64,000 nucleotides of DNA from Selaginella moellendorffii (lineage: Eukaryota; Streptophyta; Lycopodiopsida; Selaginellales; Selaginellaceae): the NCBI RefSeq assembly GCF_000143415.4, contig NW_003314267.1, positions 3,161,407 to 3,225,406 of the forward strand, in the 5' to 3' direction. The first letter of the stretch is position 1; each line of letters opens with the position of its first letter. Shown here piece after piece: positions 53,933 to 64,000 of the stretch. The translations under genes were made by a program, and so were the position numbers. The notes under the pieces are model-generated. The model ran no database searches and was not told the DNA's origin. It saw only the letters and a list, made by a program, of their open reading frames with translations.

Positions 53933-54194
53933 TATAGTGAGAAGCTTTGAAAAGAACAAAGAGCTAGCGAGCTAATTTCTTCCCTTTCCTTGTTGTGTTT
54001 TGATCGATCGTTCGCTCCATTTCTCCACTTGGAGAACATCGGCTTGGTTGACACTTGTAACGTCACCAGGAACAGGTGGCAGCCAGTATCCATGCAAGAG
54101 GAGAATCTAGAAAAAAAAAGGAAATAATCAAAGAGAAACAACAAAGACGTTGAAAAACTTGCCTCTAGATCAGTCACTGCTGCGCACGATATAC

Positions 54195-55898
54195 TTAGCT
54201 CTTTGGAATTAGGCCGCGGTTCCTGACATCTTTTCCTTCCCTGGAGAACTTCAAGTGAGCCATTTGCTGGTCCCGAGGTATCCTCCGCCCATTCACGACT
54301 CTCCAGACAGTACTGCGTCCTGGCTTGTGATCCCAGAACGATTCCAGTGTGTCCATGAGTCTCCATGTCTCTTCATTCGGTTCAATGTTATGGTTCTTCA
54401 TCCTGTGAAGGACGTTGGTTGGCATCCTCTTTGTAGAAACGTAGACGTTGAGCAGTGCGTTGTAGACTTTCACGTCACCGCAGGAGCCGTAGTTGGAAAT
54501 GAGCTTCTCGGCCGAGTGTATGTCTCCCCTCTTGGCGAACACCGGGAGCAAAGCCATCACTGTCTTGTAGAATAGCTTCCGGTCCTTGAAAGGAATCTCG
54601 AAAGCTTCGTCCAGCTTCTTGAGCGCGCTTGAGATCTGGCAAGTTTCAACGTAGCCAGTGACCAGAAAGTTGTAGGGAAGAAAGCAGCTCTTGCCGATGT
54701 GCTTCTCCATGAGCTTCTCCGCCTGGTCCATCATCTTGAGCCTCACGCAGATTTCCACGATCCAGATGTATGGATTTTGAGGAATCCGTTCGAACTTTTG
54801 CAGCACTTCCTCCAGCACCTCATATGCCTTTTCCAAGTCCCCGAACAAACCAAACGACTTGATTGCGGAGACGTAGCTGTTTAAGTCGGGAGCAGCAACT
54901 TGTTCGCTCTTGAGCAGCGTCCACATCCTGTCCACCATCTTCCGCTTTCCCAAGAGTGCATAGGAACGCATTATCAGATTGAGTAGCCGTGTGTCTGCCT
55001 CTTCGAAGTTAGTTCTTTTCAGCTCCGCGTCGAACTCCATCTCAATCTCCTCAAAACCGCCGACTCTTTCTCGGCACTGGAGAACCAGCCAGTACGTAAA
55101 AAGGACCGGCTTCAACCCTTTCTGCTTGAACCTGTAGTAAGTGTCCCGCAGCTTGTCGTGCCTGTCCCTTCTGAGATACATGTGTAGAACCGCGCTCCAG
55201 GCGTCGACGGACAACGTGCTGTTCAGCTCGTCCATCAATCTCTCCGCTCTGGCCGAGTCGTCCTCTTTCGCAACAGCAGTAAGAAAAGCCGTGGTTACCT
55301 CCTCCGTCCTCAAACTCTCTGGCATGCTTCTGAACAACGCCTCGCCTTTTGATGGCCCCAGCTGAAGACATAGCTGTGAGATCTCTTGCATGTATAGCTT
55401 CGAGGTCATTTCTACCAGGCGTTCTTCTCTCACGACGTTCATGAGCTACCAAAGAACATCAAATACAGCAGTTAGTTCAAACATTCCAAGGAAAAACATT
55501 TTAGAAAAATCAATGCTTACTTTTAGAGCTTGGACGTTGTGCCTGCAGTGAAGAAACCAACCAGAGACTTTAGCAGCAACGTCCCGTGACATCACATTTC
55601 CATCGGCTATCCAATTCTTGACTACCTCCGAAGTGTCGGCCTTAGCGTTGAGAGTCCGGCATAGGCTCACAACCTTCTCCTGCTCCGCATTCTCATTGGG
55701 TTCCTCTCCCTTGAATTCCCGGACAAACTTTCTCAGCTCTTTCATCTTGGACTGTTCCGAAACTGGTGCTTTGGCCTTCTCGCTAGTGTAGTACGGTGGA
55801 AGAGCGAAAGCTTCACGGCGATCCCACTTGGGCGAGAGACCAACCTTGCAAAAAGCTGCTGCTGGCCTCTTCCATATCCACCAGGCAGCAGTGCCCAT
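54195..55898 (-). CDS. P-type PPR protein, probably mitochondrial
   Basis: Two exons, 55521-55898 and 54195-55445, giving 542 residues. The N-terminus is Trp/Arg/Lys-rich without acidic residues for the first 25 and looks like a mitochondrial presequence. The rest is degenerate 35-residue PPR motifs (for example AWSAVLHMYLRRDRHDKLRDTYYRFKQKGLKPVLFTYWLVL, YNALLNVYVSTKRMPTNVLHRMKNHNIEPNEETWRLM). It resembles the small two-exon P-type PPR proteins of the Arabidopsis At1g02150/At4g21705 kind. The intron lies after QALK, the same place as in the upstream neighbour, so the two are tandem paralogues. Its ATG lies 20 bp after the stop of that neighbour. A dead relative is at 51640-52256. Confidence 0.9.
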
Positions 55899-55918
55899 CT
55901 CGAATCCTAAAACCCTAC

Positions 55919-57509
55919 TTAAACCTCTGCTACCACGTTCTGTAACAGCTTCTCAGTCTCCTCGTCGGGCTCCACGAACCTCTCTAGCATTCTCTCCTTG
56001 AATTCTTTCGGAGTTTTGCCGGCAGCAATGTAGACTTTGAGCAGCTGGTTGTAGACAGGGGCCTCTCCAAACAGGGAGCTGTAGTGACCCATCACCTTCT
56101 CGGCTTCATCCACGTCTCTCCTCAAGGCCAGAGCCGCTAGCAAACCCATCACGGACTTGTACTCCAGCCTTGTTGGTCCCTTCTTCACCGCAGCTAGACC
56201 ACCCTTGAACTTCCCCAGTGCGTTCTTTGCGTCGCCTTTCAAAAGGTAGCCCGCAACGAGAGACTCATAACACCAAAAACTGTCTTTGAGTTCCTCGTCG
56301 GCCTTGTCTTTGAGGAGTTTCTCCGCCTCGTGCATCAACCCGGCCCTCGCATAAACATCGACCATAGCAGCGTATGGATTGTGCTTGCGATTCGGGAAGC
56401 TCGTCGTGATAGCCAGCAGCTCCTGCAAGACCTTCTCCGCAAGGGAAACATCACCAGCCATTCCGAATGCTTTCATGGCCGTCACGTAGCAGGCCTTGGC
56501 AACCTGGTGGCTTTCCTTTAGAGCGCTCCATATCCTGTCCACAGCCTCCATCTCTCGGAGATGACCATAAACTTCGAGCATCTCCTCGAGAACTCCTGCT
56601 TGAGCACTACCAATGTCAATCTCCTCCAGACGTTTTCGAGCGTCTGCCTCGATTCCCTCAAAGCCACCGGCGGCGTCCTTGCAAACCAAAAGTATCCTGT
56701 ACGTTTTAGCGTCTGGCTCGACCCCAGACTCCTTCATCCTCGTCAAAGTTTTGAAGAGCTTCCTGTGTTTGTCCCGTGCCAAGTACATGTCTAGCACGAC
56801 GTTCCATCCCTCGGTGTCCAAAACTTTGCCTTTCTCCAAGAATTTTTCTGCCTTCTCCACCCGGTTGTCCCTTATAAAGCTCGAAAGCAGCGCTCTGTTC
56901 ACGTCAGCCGTCCTCAGCTCCTCAGGGAAAGCGTCGTAAATAGCCTCCACACGACTGCATTTGTACTGACGGCTTAGCAAATCCAACTCCAGTGCAAGGA
57001 GTTGGCCTGACACCTCTGCTAGTTTGCTTTCTCTAGCGCCTGTCAAGAGCTACAAAGGAAAATCAAAACTCAAGACCATGAAGACTTCCACACAAAGAAC
57101 ATACCTTGAGAGCCTGGACAAACCTTCTCTTCTCGACCATCCAAGTAGCGAGCCTGGCCAAAGTCTCGCTGGACAAAACGTGCCCCTTCTCAGTCCACTT
57201 CACGACCGCTTGTAACACATCGAACTCCGGCTCAACCATTTTGGCAAGAACGGAGAAATCGTCAATTTCTTCATTCTCGACCCGGGCCTGGACGGAGAAA
57301 TTCCTGGCAGCAGCGACGTATTCCTGGCTCGTCGCCCCGCCCGGAAGAACAGGCAATGCAGGAATCCAAGCGCGAGACACGATCGTGGAACTAGAAATCC
57401 GACAGACCTGCGAGCTGTGACAGCGCAACAGCGATGTGAGAATGTTGGCGGAGATCGCTCGATTTAACCTCCCAGCCGCCGCCCCAGCGCCCCGGCGCAG
57501 CCCCGACAT
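55919..57509 (-). CDS. P-type PPR protein, probably mitochondrial (paralogue)
   Basis: Two exons, 57105-57509 and 55919-57049, giving 511 residues. The N-terminal 50 residues are rich in Arg, Ala and Ser (MSGLRRGAGAAAGRLNRAIS), a typical mitochondrial presequence. PPR motifs follow, for example GWNVVLDMYLARDKHRKLFKTLTRMKESGVEPDAKTYRILL, PYAAMVDVYARAGLMHEAEKLL and VYNQLLKVYIAAGKTPKEFKERMLERFVEPDEET. Intron position (after QALK) and length match the downstream gene. Likely binds a mitochondrial transcript; no target can be read. It is the last intact gene before the AT-rich right part of the window. Confidence 0.9.
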
Positions 57510-57539
57510 TCCTAAAACCCTAGAAAGAGAGTGGAGGGG

Positions 57540-59796
57540 TTTAGGGCTTATATGAATATCGAATTTAGTAGGGATCCTCAGAAGTAGAAACTGTTTTTAA
57601 TCTGAAAAGATATAGTTTTGGAGTAAAACAATATATTTTTAAAAAATAAAATACTAGAACAATGATTTGTAGTGCTTTTCCTGGTGATGAGATTTTGTGG
57701 CCTCTTACATAACTTTATCTTTGGTCTGAAAAAGACAAAAAGGAGAGCCATGTCTAAAGGAGTGTAACTCAATAGTCATTTATAATTTTTGTAAGTTGGT
57801 CACAATAATTTTGCAAGTGTAAGAGTTGATTAAGCATACTTTCAAAAAAAGAGTATAAGTGCATCATAGTAATAGAAGTTCAATTGCCAAATTCTAGCAA
57901 CTAGCTCTTTAAAACTTCAAGAATTCACCTTAAGCTCTTAAAGTCATAAATTTTGACTATGAGAAATTGTGGATATGAACTCTCAAGAATCTAGAAAAAA
58001 ATCTTCACTTCTATTGCCACTACTCCTATAAAGGGTTATTGTTTAAAACTCCAATCATGAATCCAAACTCAAAAGATTAAGAAAGATAAAATCATAGTTA
58101 TATTCAAGCTCTTTCTTACTGCCATGTGGTGTTTGAGGTAGTCAATACTACTTAACCACACCACATCAAGTTCTGGTGAAAGTGCAAGTTCTTCTCTTGC
58201 CATTTATGAGGCAGACATACAAGCAGGTAGTATGCTTTTTGTTTCTTTCTTTTTTGTGGGCAGTTTCGGTTTTGGGCTTTATAATCACATGCAATTACAA
58301 GCCATGAATCTTGAAGATAGCTTACAAGTGCATTCTTGTAGTGATTTTTTTGCTTACAATGATATGGAAAGAATAAAACTTACCACACCGAGTGACTCAT
58401 ATACTTTGTCCTTTCTCAATTCAAAGTGTTTGTGTTCTAGTCACCTAATACAACATCCAAGATCACAACTTTGAATGAATCATTATTCTACCTTCTCATG
58501 GTTTTCAACAAAGCCATTGTGACAACTCGATACTTGCTTGAGATCCTTTACAAAAGTGCCATTACTTATTACTTAGGATCTAGAGCAATATTTAGAGTGA
58601 CAAAAGTTGACATGGTTTTTCCCATTTTATTTTAACATTTTAGTGATGGCCAGGGAGTTCATGTTGCTAAGTTCACTTGTTGAATTGTATAAGAATCCAA
58701 TGAAAAGAAAAAAAGTAGTTCAAACACTCCATTTGGCTGAAGGATCGTTATGGTGGGGGACCTAGAAGTTGCACCAACTATACATACAATAAAACTCAGA
58801 CCCCCTATAGAGAGTATGTAATCACCAAAGTGAAGAAGCTGCAATTGCATGCCATTTTGATCACGGTGGAAATTTTAACCCAATCATTCCATGAGAGAAG
58901 CATAGTTCCAAAACACTTCCTCTTCATCTCACATTACAAAAAGAATTGGTGATAGTAGATCACTCATTCCCTATAAGAATATAGTGGTTTTTAATAGATT
59001 GTGCTACATACTTGTCTATCTGACAGTAGCCCAGATTGAAGTTGTAAAAAGAATAGGTGTTAGAAACATGTCACAAATAAAACCTTTGCCACCATCAGTA
59101 GCTGGGAATGCACACAGGTGGAAAAACACCATCTTTTAAACTCAAGTAAAATCATGGCTCAACCACAGGTGAATGTTTACCACAAGCTTATGTAGCATAT
59201 TTTGGTGACCCAGTTGTGCAAGATGCTTGAAAGCACTTGCTGATTCTGGAATAGGCAAGGAACTGGTTCTTCATTTCTCTAAAGAATATTCAACCAATGC
59301 TAATTGTTTTTACTCTCGTAATAACATTGTGGCTCTTTTATCATATCCCATATCCTATGCTTTGATGAAAGTGGCATTTGTTAAATCTGTTTGCTTGTCT
59401 GGCACGCTTTGATATGTATCTAGCAGCTGTGATGCATTTAACAAATGAGAACTTCAAAGGACATCTGATCCAAGAACATCTAATTACTTTAACAAATGAG
59501 AATGTAAAACCCTAGAGTCACACAATTTTCAAAATAGCTTACAGTCTTATGCCAGCTTCTTTCATGAAAGTGTACCTTATGTTGTCTAGAGCTGCTGTTG
59601 GTACCAGTCCAAAACTTGTAATGTAGACCTCTTTGCCATGAACAGCTTCTCTACATCTTGGATCAAAATGCTCTAGAATCAATAATGATCCAGAATCGCT
59701 TGAGACAATACTTTGCCACTTCTCAAGCATTGTCTGTTGCCATAATCTTATTGTTCATTGTCCCCATTCCCAGTTGTCAAGGACACACAAAATAAA
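57540..59796. other. AT-rich gene-free stretch
   Basis: Composition drops sharply from the PPR gene. Only short open frames occur, including a 63-codon minus-strand frame at 59539-59730 (WQSIVSSDSGSLLILEHFDP) that looks protein-like but could not be assigned. Probably old transposon remains. Confidence 0.45.
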
Positions 59797-59896
59797 NNNN
59801 NNNNNNNNNNNNNNNNNNNNNNNNNNNNNNNNNNNNNNNNNNNNNNNNNNNNNNNNNNNNNNNNNNNNNNNNNNNNNNNNNNNNNNNNNNNNNNNN
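59797..59896. other. Assembly gap of 100 N
   Basis: Exactly 100 unknown bases, the conventional length for a gap of unknown size. Order and orientation across it should not be assumed. Confidence 1.
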
Positions 59897-59949
59897 ATCC
59901 AGCATTTTTCTTGCGTGGATGAACAAACTCCAAAGGCATCATTCTGCCA

Positions 59950-60330
59950 GATCTCAAGAATTGCACCAAACTAACAGTTAAACATTTGAGTTACAACAAT
60001 TTGCATGGAATTATACCTTTGGACATCTCTCACCTACAAAACCTGTGGTGGCATTTGAACTCTTCAAACAGCCTGACTAAGAAATCTTGCCATCCTTGGG
60101 ACTGCTACCAAACAACATAGATCACCAGCTTGGAAACAACTCACTAGAAGGTGGTGTACCTCTGAAATCAAAGTCCAATTGGTCATGTTGGACCTAAGTG
60201 CGAACCAGCTCATCAATTTTTATATTAGTCACAATTACATTGAAGAAATTATTCTTGGATTGGCTCTTTGGAGAATTGTATAATCCTTAGAGTCCACTTC
60301 TCCAAGTGCCGAGGAAGGAGGTTGTTAACA
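59950..60330 (+). pseudogene. Decayed leucine-rich-repeat (receptor-kinase type) fragment
   Basis: Reading across stops gives LKNCTKLTVKHLSYNNLHGIIPLDISHLQNL and later VQLVMLDLSANQL: two or three recognisable plant LRR units separated by frameshifts. There is no signal peptide, kinase or start. The C-to-T-rich decay resembles that of the other relics in AT-rich parts of this window. Confidence 0.65.
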
Positions 60331-60448
60331 CTCTAGGGACTTTGCCTAGAAGATTTAGAGTAGTGTATAAATGAGTTGGCAACCAAGTGCCATTTGTTGA
60401 TACAATATCTGCTACTGTTCAAGATGGAATTAACTGGTCTTATCATCT

Positions 60449-60640
60449 TGCCTTTTATACAACAATATCACTCATAAGCACTTTTTTAGGAGTTTCACTC
60501 TTGCTCTTGTTTTTAAGTTAGAATTTTTAGTCCAAATGTGTTATACTCCTAAGACTTTTGCTTTGGCTATTGCCACATAACACACTTTTGACTCCATTTT
60601 AGGGCTTAAAGATTTGTGTTTTACACTTCAACTATATGCT
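60449..60640 (+). repeat. AT-shifted copy of the repeat at 62610-62815
   Basis: Aligns base for base over much of its length with 62610-62815. Most differences are C to T or G to A relative to the GC-rich copy (for example the segment around 60560-60600 against 62720-62760). Confidence 0.75.
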
Positions 60641-62194
60641 TAACTAATTGCATGGAGCCTTACTTCAACACCACTTATTATTTGCTGTCATCTAGCCAAA
60701 CCAAATAACAGCCTCTATAGAAGAGGAAGTCCATATATATGTGGATAAGCTCCATCTCCTATATCTCTCATGAATCAGATTGTATTACAAGCTGAGTGGG
60801 AAGGCTTTAGCTTTGGCACACCAACTCTTGCTTTGAAGGTGAAATTACTTGGAGGAGCATTTGTATGATTGCTATGAGATCACCAAAATCCTAGTGCTCA
60901 TGGTTTTCTTCTTTTACCCTATGGTACTTTACCATAAAATAACTATGGAATGAAATCTAAACCCCTGAACACATGGCCAAAGATAGTAGAGTAAAACTCA
61001 AGTTTCAAGGCTTTGGGCCATGAAACAAAAGGACAGAGCTAAACTTTTGAACATATAGCTAAAGAGTCATTGTAAACAACTAAAAAGAACAACTTAAAAG
61101 ACAATATATAAGGTTCAATATAAAGGGAAAGGGCCCATGAACAAGAGTGCACCCCTTTTTTCAATCGGTTAAGGGGTTTGGGATACTTAAGGTTAAGCTG
61201 TAAGCGACTAATTTTTCCATTCTACTTTAGTCACTTAACCACACCTCCGACAACTTGGAGGAGTCTCATTCACAACCTCCATAAGTCCCATTCAGGACTT
61301 GGGGCTTGCTAGCCCCGAGAATGGCATCCATGCCACTCAACCTTTGCACTTGGTCCAAGTGCTCCACATGTCCGATCCCATGACCGACACCCAAAGGTAC
61401 CATTGACATCTCGGCCCGTTACGCTATGGCCATGCCCATTCACCTTTGCTGCGCAAATGGTCCAATACCACTTGAATCACCATCCCGTCTCTCCAAGACT
61501 GGGCCATCTGTCTACGAGGGGTCATCCTAGATCCACTCCTTAGCATCCTTAGGATGCCCACAGACCTGGGGAATTGCCTTCCCCAAAGTCCCTTTGTCAG
61601 TTCCTACCAAGTCCCTTTCTGCCCCTGGCCGTGTTTGCCAACACTGCCACTGGATCGAGGCCCACAGGCCCGACCACTAAGTCCCACGGTCCTCTGGGAC
61701 TTCCTCACCACACGACTGTGTCCTTGGTCACTACCCCAGAGGACTGCTCCTCTTCCTTTCCACAGTCTGGGCCTTTGGGACGACATTTCGGAACACCGTG
61801 GCCTTACGCGAGCCACCTGGGTACTCTCCCCACCTATCGCCTTTAGGTGCTCTAGCCATGGGCTTAGAGCGAGGTTCCGTTGAGCCACGCCTGGTATCCA
61901 AGTAGGTAGTGCCACCCACACTTGGACTGGGAGCATCGGCCAGTCAATCTCCCGGGGGAACTAGAGCCGGCTCTTGAACACTTCACCAAGCTACCCCGCT
62001 TGTCGGTCCGTATTCACTCTAGTCTTGGACTTCCCAGTGGTCAGTTCATCACCCAACACTGGGTCTGGCCTTCCTGGGCCAAACTGGCCTTTCCTGGCCA
62101 AACTGGCTCCACTGCAGTCCTCCCCCTACTATACTTTTGGAGCTCACCAAACCCCCCAGAGTCTGGGAGACGAACGCTTTGGGCTTTCACCCTC

Positions 62195-62575
62195 TCAGGC
62201 TCCGGACTCGGACTCGGACTCGGACCCGGACTCGGACTCGAACTTGGACTCGGACTCGGATTCGGATTCGGACTCGGACTCGGGCTCGGGCTCGGGCTCG
62301 GTCTTGGCCTCGGCCTCGGTCTCGGTCTCGGTCTCGGTCCCGGTCTCGGTTCCGGTCTCGGTCTCGACTTCGGACTCCATCTCGGACTCCATCTCGGACT
62401 CCATCTCGGACTCCATCTCGGGTCCATCTTGGGTCCATCTCGGACTCCATCTCGGACTCCATCTCGGGTCCATCTCGGACTCCATTTCGGACTCCATCTC
62501 AGACTCCATCTCGGGTCCATCTCGGACTCCATCTCGGACTCCATCTCGAGTCCATCTCGGACACTCCCACGTGTC
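62195..62575. repeat. Tandem hexanucleotide array passing into a 12-mer array
   Basis: GGACTC units (about 62204-62285), GGCTCG units (to about 62310), GGTCTC units (to about 62375), then a 12-mer GGACTCCATCTC with GGGTCCATCTC variants to about 62575. All reading frames stay open on both strands because 6 and 12 are multiples of 3, which explains the long low-complexity frames here. Confidence 0.95.
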
Positions 62576-62609
62576 ATGTGTTGGTCCTTTTGGGTCTCTT
62601 TTTGGAGCC

Positions 62610-62815
62610 TTGCCTTTTGCTCGCTTCGTGCTCGTTCCTCGAGCACTTCGTTGGGAGTTCCACTCCCGCTCTTGACTTTTCAAGTTGGAGCTTTTGGTCC
62701 AAACGTGTTACGCTCGTTTGGCTCTCGCTTCGGCCACTACCATGTGGCGCCCTTCCGGCTCCAATTTGGGGCCTAGGGATTTTGTGTCTCACAACTCCAC
62801 CACCCATAGACGAAG
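62610..62815 (+). repeat. GC-rich copy of a dispersed repeat
   Basis: Partner of 60449-60640. CG dinucleotides are kept here and mostly lost there. It follows the tandem array directly. Confidence 0.75.
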
Positions 62816-64000
62816 TTCGATGTCCTCATCGAACGGTAAACCCTTTCATAAAGTAACACCCACATGTGTTACCATTTCCATCTTTGGCACCTAGCCAATC
62901 TTTGCCTATGGTTTGACATCAAAGGCTCACCATGCCTTTTGCATATCCTCTAAGGAGGGTAGTCTCTCCAACTTAGAGACTGATTGGACCACGTATAGTG
63001 GTTCTCTCCTTTTATTGGTTTCTTTTTCTTTTTTCCTAAACCTCTTAGAGACCCTTCTCTAAGTCAATCCCACTACTCCTTCTCAAGTAGTTTCAATTTT
63101 CATCGCTATAACCTTTGCACTTTGGAACTTTGAATTTTGACTTCTTGGAGTCGATTTCCTAGGTGTCTCCGACACCTTGCCTTGCACCTTTTGTGCAACT
63201 CCACTTCCCATCCTAGGAAGTTCTCTACTCGAGGGCACCATCATCCTCTCTTTTATTTCGTGCCAAAGTTCCAGTTATCATGCTTTGTGCTAGGGCTGTT
63301 CATGGCCCTATCATTTGGTTACCTTACCGCTCCCTCCCTTGGAGCTTCCACTTTTGCCAAATTGGAGCATTTCGGAATCCCTCCTTGGAAACACACTTCC
63401 TTTCCCACAACTCGTTAGCGTCCAACACATTAGTGTTCCTCGCCTAACTTTGTCACTTGGATTCCTTCCAATGGATTCCACGGCCCTATCTTGGCCACTC
63501 ATCTTTTGCTCCTATCCGTTGATTGTTGCACCAAGCAACATCGAATCTCTACCTCCCTCCTTGAGGTATTGTTTCTATTCCATAGCAAAGACTCTTCTTT
63601 GCCAAGTCCGGAAGATGTTCACCCCTAGTACGTCTCTTTAGCATCTTCTGCTATGGGCTCTATCCACGGCCCAACTTCGTGACCCTCCCATGGGTCTTTT
63701 ATAGAGACTACTTTCCTCGGACTCACTATGCCATCGCACGGACATAGTTTAATTCCCTTAGGTGCTCTTCCCACTTGGTTATCACGACCAAGCCACACCA
63801 CCTTAAACAGTTCAATTTCAACATTTTGAACCAGGAACTTCATTCCTTAGCCAACCAAGGACCATGTCCTTATCTGGCCATAAGATCACCTAGTGATCTC
63901 ACCTTGGCACCTTAACAGAGTTGCCAAGAGGTACTTGGTCTTCTAGACCTCCAAGTTGTTGACTATAACCCCGGGGGCATCCCCCACACTTGGCGGTGCA

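Larger units (their letters stand above)
48933..55330. repeat. Partly decayed tandem duplication of an RSRC2-ADH-PPR block
   Basis: Unit A (about 48933-52256) holds RSRC2 exons, ADH copy 1 and a broken PPR. Unit B (about 52303-55330) holds broken RSRC2 exons, ADH copy 2 and an intact PPR, in the same order and strand. The homology includes non-coding DNA upstream of each ADH (for example around 51490-51550 and 54030-54095). In each unit a different flanking gene has decayed. Confidence 0.85.
61140..64000. mobile_element. GC-richer repetitive segment, probably part of a large retroelement
   Basis: Composition jumps from the AT-rich DNA on its left. There are no introns, no recognisable host gene, and open frames only where simple repeats force them. 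Part of it (62610-62815) has an older decayed copy at 60449-60640, so it is dispersed. A minus-strand 72-codon frame at 63625-63843 looks protein-like but matches no named domain. No LTR, integrase or reverse transcriptase could be identified, so the class is uncertain. Confidence 0.5.

Noticed and set aside
61922-62776. 284-codon plus-strand frame rich in Gly/Leu, with long overlapping Asp/Ser and Arg/Thr frames on both strands
   Set aside because: The frames are forced open by repeat units of 6 and 12 bases. No domain, start context or splice signal supports a protein.

Overview
The window looks like nuclear DNA of a seedless vascular plant, most likely the lycophyte Selaginella (S. moellendorffii fits best). 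The signs are plant-only families (G-type lectin receptor kinases, GRAS, SWEET, many PPR proteins), very short introns (about 45-130 bp, mostly near 55-60), dense packing, and genes for flagellated sperm and gamete fusion. The species is an inference; the sequence contains no marker that names it.

Layout. 1-2.1 kb: two decayed Ty3/gypsy ends meeting tail to tail. 2.1-8.5 kb: two tandem lectin receptor kinases and a carboxylesterase, all on the minus strand. 8.5-14.9 kb: AT-rich, with a truncated kinase copy and a decayed gypsy element with its 3' LTR. 14.9-22.2 kb: a desiccation-related ferritin-like protein, a DUF3455 protein, protein phosphatase inhibitor 2, and two divergent PPR genes. 22.2-29 kb: no recognisable protein, but a run of good intron-like units on the plus strand, then the upstream region of a GRAS gene. 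29-37.9 kb: GRAS, RuvB-like 1, the gamete fusogen HAP2/GCS1, and a SWEET sugar transporter. 38-48.4 kb: an ABCG half-transporter, an outer-dynein-arm docking-complex homologue, a long coiled-coil protein, and an unusual membrane protein that joins a Gln/Tyr-rich plus LEA-like region to an alpha-carbonic-anhydrase domain. 48.5-57.5 kb: an RS-rich SMAP-domain protein and a partly decayed tandem duplication carrying two zinc alcohol dehydrogenases and PPR genes. 57.5-64 kb: AT-rich DNA, a 100-base assembly gap, an LRR relic, and a GC-rich repetitive segment with a hexanucleotide/12-mer array.

How the genes relate. Most are independent housekeeping or surface genes. Two themes stand out. First, HAP2 (sperm-egg fusion) and a docking-complex subunit (flagellar dynein) lie within 10 kb, both matching a plant with swimming sperm. 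Second, PPR genes sit in very tight arrangements: 76 bp divergent, 43 bp upstream of the phosphatase inhibitor, and 20 bp head-to-tail. Splice models were built by hand from reading frame and GT/AG sites. Every multi-exon model below closes in frame, and the RuvB-like model comes to 456 codons, the length of the family.

The most interesting item is the 601-residue carbonic-anhydrase fusion at 46154-48372, which lacks one of the three zinc-binding histidines.
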